A stretch of 64,000 bases of DNA, from contig NC_053148.1 in assembly GCF_016808335.1 (NCBI RefSeq), positions 43,788,930 to 43,852,929 of the forward strand, given 5' to 3'. The DNA is from Panicum virgatum (taxonomy: Eukaryota; Streptophyta; Magnoliopsida; Poales; Poaceae). The translations under genes were made by a program, and so were the position numbers. This document shows positions 35,302-46,528 of this stretch, one piece after another; the stretch's first letter is position 1, and every line of letters begins with the position of its first letter. A model generated the notes under the pieces. The model worked only from the letters and a program-made list of their open reading frames with translations. It was not told the DNA's origin and searched no databases.

Positions 35302-38300
35302 ATGGCTCGTGTGAAGATTACGGCAAAAGAGATCACCGAAGGTGCTGGCGTGTCTGAGGAGAAGGATCACCTTTCGGGGGACGAGGAGGACTTGTCGAAC
35401 GTGGACGCAGATCCCTCAGAATTGATGAAGAAGGACAAGCCTGCCCCGACCCTCAGGTTCGGACCTTCGGTTATGTCAGTGGCTTTAATCGAGTCGTATG
35501 TCGAGAGGGGGTATTTTCCAGTGAGTATCTGCCGCCCGCCCCAAGGAGAGGAAACACCCACTCCCAAAGATGGGGAGTGCGTGGTGTTTCGCGACTTTTT
35601 TGTCGCTAGGCTTCGATTCCCCCTCGACCTTATGGTTCCAGAGATACTTGCTCGGTTCAAGGTGAAGATTCATCAGTTGACGCCAAATGCGTTCGTCATG
35701 CTTTCGAAGTTCTTTTGGGCCGTTAAGACCTTCGGGGGGTCTGTTTCGGCTGACGCTTTCTGTCGTTTGTATGAGCTTCACCCTCAAGGTCGCAAGGTCC
35801 GGTTTGCGGATGAGGATGAGGTGTTTAGCGCTCAGAGCGGCTGCTGCACCTTCGTGCCCTGGAGGCCCAACAGGTCTCAAAAGATCGAACGGTTAGAGCT
35901 CTCATATTGTCAGAAGAACCGATGGGATGATGGCTGGACCGAGTTCTGGTTTTATGCCAAAGTTGGTTTTCCAAGTGCCGATGATTCGGCCGAGGTTTCT
36001 TATCCGTTGGCATCGAAGGTGCTTCCGGTCGAGCACATCAGCCAGGCTGATTTCCGGAGGTCCGGAGTAGGTTACAAGGATTGTGTGGACGCTTTTGGGA
36101 TGGTGGCTGGGTTGATTGGGGGGAGGGACTTGGTTGAGGAATTTATTTGTGCAAATATCTGGCCCTTGTCTGTCGGCTGGGATCCAAATCCCCTTGCGAA
36201 GGTTAAGGTTCGTGCTTCGAAGGAGAGTGTACCCTTCCCGAAGCTTGCCCCTTGCAAAGGTTAAGGTTCGTGCTTCGAAGGAGAGTGTACCCTTCCCAAA
36301 GCTTGCACTTGTTAAGCCTCCTGGAAAAAGTGACAAAGCCATAGTTGTTGAGGTTGAGGAAAGGGCAGTGGAACTAGTGGGGCCTTATCTATCGAAGGAG
36401 CACGAATCTCTCCTTGCTTGCTGCCATAGTGGGTCTCGGGTGAACCGATCTTTTGCTGCAATGGGTGTAAAGTATCCTGACCGGGAGGAGCCCAAGAAGC
36501 CGGAGAAAAGGAGCAAGGGCACTTCGGGCGAAGATCCTGCCGCCAAGAAGAGGAAAGTTTCTTCTGCGGATGCTGATGCCTCAAAGGCTGACCCGAAGGT
36601 CTTGACTGCGAAGCTGCCCCGTCCGCCTCCGAAGGCGCCTTCGACTAAGAAAGGTAATCACTTAGTTCGATACCTTCGAAATGTTCCTCCTAGGGAGATG
36701 TGTAGTGAGTCCTTTATGCGGGAGCTGGAGGAGACAATAAGTTACTCCCCCCTCCGAGGGGACTCGATGGAGCTTTATCTTGATCAGTTTTGGACCATTC
36801 TTTCAGGACCGGACAGTGTCGGGGATGTGGTTGTCAAGCTTTACCCGTCACGAGGCGCTGGGCTTCGAAGTGTTAGTTTGCTTGATTTGGACGACGAGGG
36901 TACCGCCATCAATCCTGTCTCATCTATGCCAGCGGCCAATGTTGAGCCAACTCCGGCCCCGGCGAAAGATGCTGCGAAGGCTACCGGCATGGTTGCTGCG
37001 ACCCCGAGCGCTCAGCCTTCGGGGGCTTTGGAGGGCGTTGAAACTGAAGGTGCTGGTCGCATTGTTACTGAGGCCCCGAAGGACCCGGTGGGAGCGGCAG
37101 CGGCCTTGATGGGAGAGGACACGCGCGAAGATGGTCTACACCGCTTCAATGAACTAGGTGGGATTCTACTGCCTCGCCCTCTTAATTTTCAGGGACCGGA
37201 TGTTGATCCTTATCTTCCTTGGATTTGTGAAGTAGATGTTGCCACGATGATAGCGGAGCTGAGCCATGAGATCGAGTTTGGACCCACGAAGGTTCCTCTA
37301 CCTTCGCAGGGGACTTCTTCGGCCGTTGAGAAGCGTCAACTGGAGAAGGAACTTTTTGATGTTGAAGGTATTCTTGCTTATTCTTGTGGTTTGTGCATTA
37401 TTGATTTTCTTTAACGACTATGGTTTGTGCAGGTTTCAAGAATGAGCTTGAAAGTTTTGGCACTGGGGATCTTGGCCGTGTTGTCGCGGCGATGAATGCG
37501 AAGGCTTTTCTTGCTGGGAGGGTTCTTTTGAAAAGGGTGAAGATGGAGTCTGACAAGGTGCTCGAAGGTTCTGCAGAGAGACTTCGTTTGGTTGAAGAAA
37601 ATGAGAGGATGAAGAAGGAACTATCATTGCTTCAGGCTCTCGATGACTCCCGAAAAAAACAGAATGAAGAGTTGGAGGAGAGGGCACGACGCCATGATAC
37701 AGTTGTTAATGAAATGCAGAAAGATTTGGATTCGAAGGAGGCCACCATCGAGGGCCTGAGGCAAGAGATTGTGCAAAGTGTTGATAAGGCCAAGACGGCA
37801 GAGAGTCTCGCTGTTCAACTTTCGGGAGATTGTGCTAAGAAGGATAAGATTATTGAAAGGCTGGAAGAGGAGGCCCGGGAAAACACGCAATTGCTTGCTG
37901 AAGCTACTAATGAAATTGTTGAGAAGAGCTCTGAAATCTATGAAGCTTACAAAGATGCGCTCGCGACCTTCGGGGCGGAGCCCGAGCCCTTGGTAAGGTC
38001 CGATGGTTTGGGCTTGAACGGGCTGCTTGACTGGATGCTCAAAGAGTTCGCCGTCTTGGGGAATATCTTGACTGATATTTCGGACAACTCGGCGGTTATC
38101 TCTTGTGAGAATGCTTTCGCTTTGCTTGAACACGAAGGTTGTCAAGACCTGAGCAAAATTGCTGCTCCTGGGTATCAGTTGCCGAAATCTTCGGAGCTGG
38201 AGACTTGTTCAAGCAGGATTCAAGCGGTGAAGAAATCTTTTCTACGAAAGTTCTGTCTGTCTGTTGGACGTCAGGCCTTGCGTGACATAGCGTGCCAGCG

Positions 38301-38501
38301 CCTTGAGGAGGTTAGGGCATTATTCTTCGGGTTTGTACTTTTTGTGTTTGAATGTTCTCTAACTGTTCTGTTTTGCAGTCCAAGGGAGCTCGCGAGGCCG
38401 CGAAGGGGGTCGTCGATGAAGGTTTGGAGGCTGGAGAGATTGCTGGGATGTCTGGCCAAGCTGGCCATGACGACGAAGAGGAGGGCAACGCGAAGGTCTA
38501 G
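35302..38501 (+). pseudogene. Antisense spliced gene carried by the Tat-type element (putative gypsy-type transposon domain plus coiled coil)
   Basis: Runs opposite to gag-pol. The N-terminal part (35302-36250) resembles the 'putative gypsy type transposon' domain (Pfam Transposase_28), with a region around YVERGYFPVS and FVPWRPNRSQ. A Lys/Pro/Ala-rich linker follows. The C-terminal part (37433-38310) is a long Glu/Lys/Leu coiled coil, and an acidic tail ends at the TAG at 38499-38501. Two short introns are supported: 37368-37432 and 38311-38378, both GT-AG and phase-consistent. A 58-bp tandem duplication (36191-36248, 36249-36306) shifts the frame in exon 1, so the reading frame is split into overlapping parts. 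The function of this gene in Tat elements is not known to me. Confidence 0.75.
36191..36306 (+). repeat. 58-bp tandem duplication in the antisense gene
   Basis: Two adjacent copies beginning CCCTTGCGAAGGTTAAGG / CCCTTGCAAAGGTTAAGG with few differences. Since 58 is not a multiple of 3, the duplication causes a frameshift. Confidence 0.92.
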
Positions 38502-38935
38502 GATTGCAGTCTTTATGAAATGAACTTATCATTTTTCTATGTAAACTCTTATGTAAATATTCCCACCCTGGCCAGGCAGTTGTGCCGGTAGGTCAAACAA
38601 TTTCTGTGGCACCGCTTCGAGTCGGGCGCGATGGTGTTGCTGCGCTCTGGACAGATTGGGAGCATTTTAGCTTCGCCCACCCGGGTGCAAGTGTCGCCGA
38701 GTTTTTGAACGCTAGCGGTGCTAGGAGCATCTGAACTATGATGAAGGATATCCTTGTTGGTGAAGATACTATTGATCTTGTGGTTGATGTAAATGGCTGC
38801 CGTGTTTTTGCTGCTGTCTTTTGTTTTTGCGGTTTTTTGCGTTTGTTTTGTGCGTGGCGATTGTTTTTGGGTTTCGGCCGCCGGGATTTCGTTCTTTGGA
38901 AAAAAACGTTCCCCCCCGAAGGCTCATGGTAGTTA

Positions 38936-39862
38936 AGGATGAGCGGAGGTTTTGTGTGTTTCGTGTTTGTATGCTTTAGACAGCATGGACAAATTGTTTT
39001 TGAGAAAAGCGTTTCCCCCACCTTGCACGTGTTTATTGAGGCCGCGCGAAGGTTCTCAGGGATTCATTCTTGTGTGAATGTCCGCATGCTTTAAGTGGCA
39101 TGGGCATATTTTACTTTTGAGAAAAGTGTCTCCCCCCCACCTTGCTCATGCTGGTTGAAGCTGCGCGAAGGTTCTTGGGGTGTTTAACCGCGTGCTTTAA
39201 GTGGCATGGGCATATTTTATTTTTTAAAAAAAATGTCTCCCCCACCTTGCACATGCTAGTTGAAGCTACGCGAAGGTTCTTGGGGTTTTGGGGTTCACGA
39301 GAGTGACCGCATGCTTTAAACGGCATGAGCGCATTTTTTCTTTGAGAAAAATGTCTCCCCCCACCTTGCACATGCTGGTTGAAGCTGCGCAAAGGTTCTT
39401 GGGGTTTTGGGGTTCACGAGAGTGACCACATGCTTTAAACGGCATGAGCGCATTTTTCCTTTGAGAAAAACGTCTCCCCCCCACCTTGCACATGCTGGTT
39501 GAAGCTGCGCGAAGGTTCTTGGGGTGTTTGACCGCATGCTTTAAGTGGCATGGGCATATTTTATTTTTAAGAAAAATGTCTCCCCCCACCTTGCACATGC
39601 TAGTTGAAGCTGCGCGAAGGTTCTTGGGGTTTCGGAGTTCATGAGAGTGACCGCATGCTTTTAAACGGCATGAGCGCATTTTTTCCTTTGAGAAAATTGT
39701 CTCCCCCACCTTGCACATGCTGGTTGAAGCTGCGCGAAGGTTCTTGGGGTGTTTGACCGCATACTTTAAGTGGCATGGGCATATTTTACTTTTAAGAAAA
39801 ATGTTTCCTCCCACCTTGCACATGCTAGTTGAAGCTGCGCGAAGGTTCTTGGGGTTTGTTGT
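38936..39862 (-). repeat. Tandem array 1 in the 3' non-coding region of the Tat-type element
   Basis: About eight units, each with CCACCTTGCACATGCTGG, GCTGCGCGAAGGTTCTTGGG and CGCATGCTTTAA blocks. Unit length alternates between roughly 119 bp and 105 bp depending on whether a TTTTGGGGTTCACGAGAGTG segment is present, giving a two-type higher-order pattern. The first unit at the left is the most diverged. Confidence 0.88.
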
Positions 39863-40216
39863 ACTTTGTTTAGGGTGAAGGTGTTGTGGTTTCGACATTT
39901 GGTCGGCAGCCCCTTGTCTTTTAGTACTTGTTGCACTTTAGTTTTGGGGCGAAGGTGTTTTGGCTTCGACATTTGGTCGACAGCCCCTTGCCTTTTAGTG
40001 CTTGTTGCACTTTTAGTTTTAGGGCAAAGGTGTTTTGGCTTCGACATTTGGTCGGCAGCCCCTTGCCTTTTAGTGCTTGTTGCACTTTAGTTTTAGGGCG
40101 AAGGTGTTTTGGCTTCGACATTTGATCGGCAGCCCCTTGCCTTTTAGTACTTGTTGCACTTTAGTTTTAGGGCGAAGGTGTTTTGGCCTCGACATTTGGT
40201 CGGCAGCCCCTTGCCC
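39863..40216 (-). repeat. Tandem array 2 in the 3' non-coding region of the Tat-type element
   Basis: Five units of about 75 bp, each with GAAGGTGTTTTGGCTTCGAC, ATTTGGTCGGCAGCCCCTTG and TTTTAGTGCTTGTTGCACTT. The unit differs in sequence from array 1, which directly adjoins it. Confidence 0.9.
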
Positions 40217-40557
40217 GTAAAAACTAAGGTTTGTGCCTCTTGGGATAAGTATGCTGGGCTCGAGAGGGAAGCGAGCCCGGCTGACTTAGTTTTTGTAATT
40301 TATATCGAGCGACGGTCGAAGTTTGCAGCTTTAACATTGCTTCGGCTGTCGAGAGCTTCGGAAGTAGGGGAAAGCATTTTCATTTATAGTGATGAAATTT
40401 ACAAAGGGCCCGCCTCGTTAAAAACCTCACCTCCTGAATGGAGTCCCCTTTGTGAGGAAAAGAGTACGGCCCGAAGGTTCGGAAAAAGAAGTGAAAAAAG
40501 TTCCTAACGAGTCTGGACCTGCTTATAGATTCGCGGTCCGACCCTTTTTACATTTTG

Positions 40558-43500
40558 CTAGATGTAGTACTTTTTGAGACTGTCAGCATTCCATGAATGT
40601 GACAGCTCATTGCCTTCGTAGTCGGCCAGGTGGTATGACCCGGGCCTTTTGCTGGAGATAACAAGATATGGGCCGTCCCATTTTGGCTCCATTTTTCCTG
40701 TATTTTCTGTGTTTGGCTTGCGCTTGAGGACCCAGTCTCCCACAGAGATGTTCTTTTTGACCACCTTCTTGTCCCTCCATTTTGTGGTTTCTTTCTGATA
40801 TTTACTTAGATTGGAAGCTGCTTGTAGAATGTCGAGCTCTATCAGGTCTGAGTCGTCCGGACTTCGGAGGTTCATTGCCTTCGAGTGCGGAGGTTGCCCT
40901 TAGGCTTTTGTTTTTGAGCTCTTCTGGGCTCATAGCTTCGGCGCCGTACAATAGCCTGAATGGAGTGAATTTGGTGGTTCTTGTTTCAGAGGTGTTGTGC
41001 GACCATACAACCTTCGGGAGTTCATCCACTCATTTGCCTTTTTTCTGGTAAAAAAAGGCATTTTTTGATGCTTGTGAAGATAACGCCATTGGCGCGTTCC
41101 ACAGCCCCATTTGATTGGGGATGGTAGACTGAAGCGAACATGAGTTTAGTTCCTATACTTCGGCAAAACTCTTTGAATAGCTGAGAGTCGAATTGTTTGC
41201 CGTTGTCTACCGTGAGTTCCTTCGGAACCCCGAACCTACATATGATGTTCTGCCAGAAGAATTTTCGAACCACTTCGGAGGTGATGTTTATCAGGGGCTT
41301 AGCTTCGACCCATTTGGTGAAGTATTCAACGGCTACCACTGCATATTTGTAATTTCCTTTGGCGGTAGGCAGGGGGCCTACAAGGTCCATTCCCCACCGC
41401 TGGAGAGGCCAGGTAGGGGCTATCAGTTGCAAAGGTTCCGAAGGTTTGTTTGATTTTGGGCTCAACTTTTGGCAAGCTTCGCAAGTTTTGACCACTTTCT
41501 CTGCGTCTTTCAGTGCAGATGGCCAGAAGAAACCCTGCATGAATGCTTTTGCTGCGAGAGGCCTGATGCCTATGTGGGATGCACAGATGCTAGCGTGGAT
41601 CTCTTTTAGGAGTTCGATGCCTTGAGTGACTGGGATGCATTTGAGCCAAGGGGTTACTACCCCTAACTTTTATAGCTCGCCTTGTGAGATAACATAGCCT
41701 CTTGCTCTTTGAGAGAGTCTTTTTTCTTCTGCTTCGTCAAAAGGTTCGTAGTGTCCCCGAAGGTACGCCATTATTGGCGCCCTCCAGTCTTCACTGAAGA
41801 TCGCATTGATTCTGCTTTCCTTCTTTGGCCTGGTCGAAGGTATAGAGATTTCCTCATAGAAAATATCTGGTGGGAGTTGCTGCTTTCTGGCAGTTGCTTT
41901 TGTGAGCCTATCAGCTTCGTCGTTCTGAGCACGAGGAATGTGGATGATTGTGAAGCCTCTGAAATGTTTTTCCATTGCCCTCACGGCTTCCAGATACTGG
42001 ATAAGCTCAGGTTTTCTGGCTTCGGATTCTTTTTCTATGTGGTTTGCTATGACCTTCGAGTCTGTCTTGATGACACAGTGTTGATGTCCTAGTGCTTTCA
42101 TTTTGCGAAGCCCAAGCAAAAGATCTTCGTATTTGGTTGTGTTGTTTGTCAATGGTGCTGACTGGTCGAAGTTGAGGCGAGCGGCATATCGTATTTTTGC
42201 TCCCGAAGGTGACTCGAGTATTGCTACGATCCCGACACCTTCGTTTTGCCAAGCTCCGTCACAATGAATTGTCTAGGTTTCTACGGGTTCCTCTTCTTGA
42301 GCTTCGGGGGATGTCCAATCTACTATGAAGTCGGCCAGGACTTGGGATTTGATTGCTGTTCGCTTTTCAAAATCAACTACTAGTTCTGATAGTTTTGAGG
42401 CCCATTTGGCTATTCTTGGCGAAGCCTCTCTATTGTGTAGTAGGTCGTGTAGAGGTTGATCAGAGATGGCTATGATTCTGTGTGCTTCGAAGTAGTGGCG
42501 AAGCTTGCGGGAGGCCATGATGACTGCGTAGGCTATCTTTTCGAGTTCTGAGTAGTGCAATTTTGACCCAGCAAGAGCTTCGGATGCGAAGTAAACTGGG
42601 TATTGCCTGCGGTTGCCATCTGTCTCTCTTTCGACAACTAGGGCAGCGCTAACAGCTTTTTGAGAGGCGGAAGTGTATAACAGGAGTGTCTCCTTTGGGT
42701 CTGGGGAAGTTGGTTTGGTAATGTTCTAGAGGTATTCTTTGAGGGAGTTGAAAGCTTCTCTTTGTTGTTCGCCCCATTCAAATTTCTGGGAGCTTCGGAG
42801 GACCTTAAAGAACGGTAAGCTTCGGTCTGTCGAGCGTGGGATAAATCTGTTCAGGGCGGCGATTCTGCCCGTGAGTTTTTGCACGTCCCTTATTGACTCT
42901 GGTTCTTCCATGTTGCAGAGGGCTGCGATTTTGTCTGGGTTGGCTTCGATGCCTTTGGTTGAGACCAGGCATCCTAGGACCTTTCCCTTGTGGACCCCAA
43001 ACACACATTTTTCGGGGTTAAGGCTCAGGTTTGCTTTCCGGAGGTTCGCGAAGGTTTCTGCGAGATCCGATATGTGATCTTGTCGTGCTGCGCTGATGAC
43101 GACAATGTCATCGACATAGGCTAGGGTATTTCTTTTTAGCTGTGATTCTAGGACTTTGGAGGTCATCCTCGAAAATGACTGGCCGGCATTTTTCAGACCT
43201 TCGGGCATTCTTACAAAGCAGTAAGTGCCGAAGGGGGTTATAAAACTTGTTTTCTCTTCATCTTCTGTTCTCATCCAAATCTGGTGATATCCAGAGAAGC
43301 AGTCCAAGAGTGACATCAGTTGGCTGTTTGCAGCATCATCAACGATTTTGTCAATTCGTGGTAGGGGAAAATCATCTTTTGGGCAAGCTTTGTTTAGATC
43401 TGTGAAGTCTATGCACATTCTCCATTTGCCGTTTTTCTTCTTGACAGGCACCATGTTGGCGAGCCAGGTTGGGTACTTGACTTTGCGGATAACCTTCGCG

Positions 43501-44774
43501 TCCAGCAAGCGCTGTACCTCCGCTTTGATAGCGGAAACCTTTTCATCGGTCATTTTTTGAGGTTTTTGCTTTTTGGGCTTCACACCGGGTCTGATGTCAA
43601 GGCGATACTCAACTATGTCTCTGCTGACTCCACGAAGGTCACCAGCTGACCATGCGAACACGTTTTTGTTTTTGTTCAGGAAGTCAAGTAGTTCTTTTTC
43701 TTCTTCTTCGGATAGTGTTGCACTTATTGTTACAACCTTATCCGGGAGATGCTTGTCAAGGGGTACTCTTTTGACCTCGCACTCTTCATCGAAGGTTACT
43801 TTCTCTTTGCTGAGCTTTTGAGTTTCGAGGACATGTACGTTTCTTTGCCCCGGAGCTATCCCTCGCTCTATGTCTCTGGCGAGCTGCTGATTACCACGTA
43901 CAGTGATGATGCCTCTTGATGCTGGCATTTTCATGCAGAGGTTGAGTTGATGCACGACTGCTTCGAATTTGTTGATGAGTCCCCAGCCGAAGATGGCGAG
44001 ATAGGGGTAGTTCATTTCGACCAAATCGAAGGTGATGTGTTCTGTTCTTGGGTTGGAAGTGTCACCAAAGGAGACTGGCAATGAGATTTTTCCAAGGGCC
44101 TCGACCCTTTTCCCTCCGAACCCGATCAGGGGGATTTCAGCTGGCTGGAGCAGGTTTCTATTAATGTTCATTCTGTCGAAGATACTTGAGAAGATTATGT
44201 CAGCAGAACTGCCTGTATCGACTAGTATTTTCCCGATGGTCCAACCTTGGATGTTGGCTTCGTTGACCATTGCATCGGTGTGTGGGTAGCTGTTGAGGCT
44301 CATGTCCTCCTCTGAAAAGGTTATCGGCATGTGAGACCAAGGTGTCTTCTTTGCCGGGCCATCAACCAGGATGTTGTGGACTTGTCTGAAGTAGTCCCTG
44401 CGCTGCCTTTTGTTTTGGAACTCTAGGGTGGATCCTCCAGATATGGGCATGATCATGCCGAAGGATGGTAGCGTAGATGTCTGCGAAGCTTGGGAGCCTT
44501 GTGGCTCCTGTTTTGGGGATGGGCCTGGAGGAGGCGGAGGTAGCTCTTCCTGAGCCTGCTGCTGGCTCGGAGGCGGAGGTAAGGAGAGCGGTTTGGGGGT
44601 AAGCTGGTGGCTGAGGCGGCCAGTTGTTTGGGTATGGGTTGTAGGTGAAGGCTGCCATTGGTTAGAAGGTTGGATTGTATAGTGTGGGTGTTGGTGGGAA
44701 CGGCGGTGCCGAGGTCCTGACAACGCAGTGTGGCTGACCAGTTTTGCTTTTTTTCTCTTCTTCCATTCGCTCAA
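40558..44774 (-). pseudogene. pol of the Tat-type element: protease, RT, RNase H, integrase (decayed)
   Basis: The longest open part (42726-44774) holds the aspartic protease motif LVDTGSSADII near residue 186 and the reverse transcriptase with the YVDD catalytic box (about 43100-43117). It continues in the same frame through in-frame stops at 42726, 42273, 41670 and 41022. First come RNase H connection sequence (HYSELEKIAYAVIMASRKL) and a second RNase H-like domain (IKTDSKVIANHIEKE, IPRAQNDEADRLTK). Then integrase follows: the zinc-binding H...H...CEACQK, the core WGMDLVG and VDNGKQF, and the Glu region NGAVERANG. The last parts (40558-40875, 40802-41029) are frameshifted. In an active element the polyprotein would copy and insert the retrotransposon; this one cannot. 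Confidence 0.92.
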
Positions 44775-46086
44775 GTGTTCTTTTTTTTTCTCATGGCAGA
44801 AGTTGGTTGTATGGTCAGACTCGTTGCCGTGGAAGGTCCGTTCGAAGGTCCACGACCTTTTCCGCGACTGCGGCCTCGGCCCTTAAGCCCTGAATGATTA
44901 CGGCCTTGGTTGTTGTGCTGACCTTCGGGTGATTTGTCGGGGGGAGTCATGAATGAGTCCTGTTCTTGATCAGTGCTGTTTTCTTGTGAAGGTTCCACAG
45001 GAAACACGAACTGTGGGTTTTTGTTCTGGTAGTTCCAGTTGTTTTTCTCAGCTTGTCTCATTATCTGTCGGTGCTCGACCCTCCGTCTGTGGTCTGCATT
45101 TGACCTGGCGTATTTTTCTGCTTCAGCATACATGTCACTAAGTGTTCTGGGTGGCTCCCTAGACAGATGCGAGGCTAACTGTCCTGGTAGTAAGCCAGCG
45201 ATGCACTTGGCAATTGCTTCTTTTTTCGGAAAATTTGAAATCAAAGCTTTCTTTTGGACGAACCTCCGAAAGTAATCATAGAGGAGTTCTTTGTCTCCTT
45301 GGAGACACTGGAAGTTTTCTATGGTGCTTGGGTCGAGTCGCCCGAAGCCTTGGAAATCCTGCCTGAGTCTTGCCTTTAGCTGAGGCCAGCTTGTAATGAA
45401 GCACGGGGGTTGGTGAGAGTACCAGTTTGCTACCGGACCTTCGCATGCCATGATGAACGATTTTTCCATGATAGGGTCATCGCCGCTAGCCGAAGCTATG
45501 GTAGCTTCGTAGGCCTTGATGAATTGAGTTGGGTCTTCCGAGCCGTTGTATCTGGGAAGCTGCGTTGGCATGTAGCCCAGTGGCCATGGTGTATGTTGCA
45601 AGGCTGCAGAGAGTGGCGAGTTGGGGTCATATGTGCCAGCCGAAGGTAGGACGTAGTGGTCTTGGAGGGTATAGTTGGTTCGGATGTTGTGGATCTCATT
45701 CTGATGGGGGGCCCCAACGGAGGTTGCTGTTCATGATTGGTATGAGTGTTCGCGCATTCTTGCTGTATTCTGTCAACTTCTGCTTGCATGTCTGCTACTT
45801 TGCGCTTGACCTCAGCCAATTGGTTTGCTCGGTTCAGCGCGTTTTGCTAGACGGCCAGCTGCTTGGCGAGGTTATCTTTCTGCTTTTCCAAGGCCTGGAG
45901 CTGGAGGCTCAGGGCGGTGAGCTCATCTTGGTTGGACCCCGAATGATCTGTACCTTCGGGAATTCTGTTGGATGGTTGGTTGTCATTTGCTGGGGGTTGT
46001 GTGGAAAGGTCTTCCTGAGAGGTTTGGGAATCATTTTGGGCGTTGCCCACGGGTGGGTCTGTGGCTTTTCTCTTTGTTTGTGCCAT
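44771..46086 (-). pseudogene. gag of the Tat-type element (decayed)
   Basis: Starts MAQTKRKATDPPVGNAQND at 46086, about 40 bases inside the 5' LTR. An in-frame TAG sits at 45847-45849 and the frame changes between about 45700 and 45600. The conserved retrotransposon gag region lies at 44771-45601 (WPQLKARLRQDFQGFGR, LLYDYFRRFVQK, IAKCIAGLLPGQL). The nucleocapsid-like zinc-knuckle region near 44800 is out of frame with it. The N-terminal part is coiled-coil-like (LQLQALEKQKDNLAKQL). Confidence 0.88.
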
Positions 46087-46126
46087 CGAGGGTTGGTTTT
46101 CGAGCTGGGAACACGGTGGGTGCCCT

Positions 46127-46462
46127 TGTTGGGTTCTCGGCTTCTTTACAACCCAAGTAAAATGCATACACGAAGGTGATACAAAGCAAAGTGGCAGAGT
46201 TTCGCCTCATACATGCACGTATCGAGTACAGATTGGTTAGGGGGTATTTATACCCCTAACCTTTGTTACATAATGACCATGATGCCTCTACCTGTCCCGA
46301 ATATTCAGCGAATATCCTGGGCCGTAGGTCATTTCATACAGGTTGGAGTGTACAAATTGTCTACCCTATCCGATTCGTAACAGAGACGCTACACTGAAGC
46401 TTCGAAGCAACCTTCGGATCAGCGGTTGACCTTCGTTTGCCTTCTAGGACCTTCGGATCAGC
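46127..46462 (-). repeat. 5' LTR of the Tat-type element, truncated
   Basis: Matches 34406-34740 with scattered substitutions, then similarity stops at 46462 after CCTTCGGATCAGCG. About 150 bp of the outer end is absent. The 14-mer CCTTCGGATCAGCG also occurs 32 bp earlier in the same LTR, at the breakpoint. Confidence 0.85.
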
Positions 46463-46528
46463 GCAAACAATTATTAAGAAATCTAAGCCAACCATCAAAG
46501 ATAAATTAACTAAACATGCTGTCACTTA

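Larger units (their letters stand above)
34406..46462 (-). mobile_element. Ty3/gypsy retrotransposon, Tat lineage (Grande/RIRE2-like), decayed
   Basis: About 12 kb on the minus strand, bounded by LTR sequences at 34406-34894 (3' LTR) and 46127-46462 (5' LTR, outer part missing). Order in element direction: gag, protease-RT-RNase H-integrase, two tandem-repeat arrays, an opposite-strand spliced gene, 3' LTR. The second RNase H domain after RT and an extra antisense gene are features of Tat-lineage elements (Grande is the best-known grass case). In-frame stops and frameshifts in gag and pol show that it is inactive. No target duplication is visible because the 5' LTR is truncated. Confidence 0.92.

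Noticed and set aside
39266..39898. 210-codon minus-strand frame with a repeating KHPKNLRAASTS-like peptide
   Set aside because: It is the translation of the DNA tandem array; the repetition is at DNA level and there is no sign of selection on a protein.
38936..40216. Possible CRISPR-like array
   Set aside because: Units are contiguous tandem repeats without unique spacers, in a plant retrotransposon.
45529..46179. 216-codon plus-strand frame opposite gag
   Set aside because: Shadow of the gag reading frame on the other strand; the plus-strand peptide is Trp/Cys/Gly/Leu-rich and has no known domain.
34401..46467. 5-bp target duplication for the Tat-type element
   Set aside because: TACTG precedes the left LTR but the right LTR is truncated and is followed by CAAAC; no duplication can be claimed.
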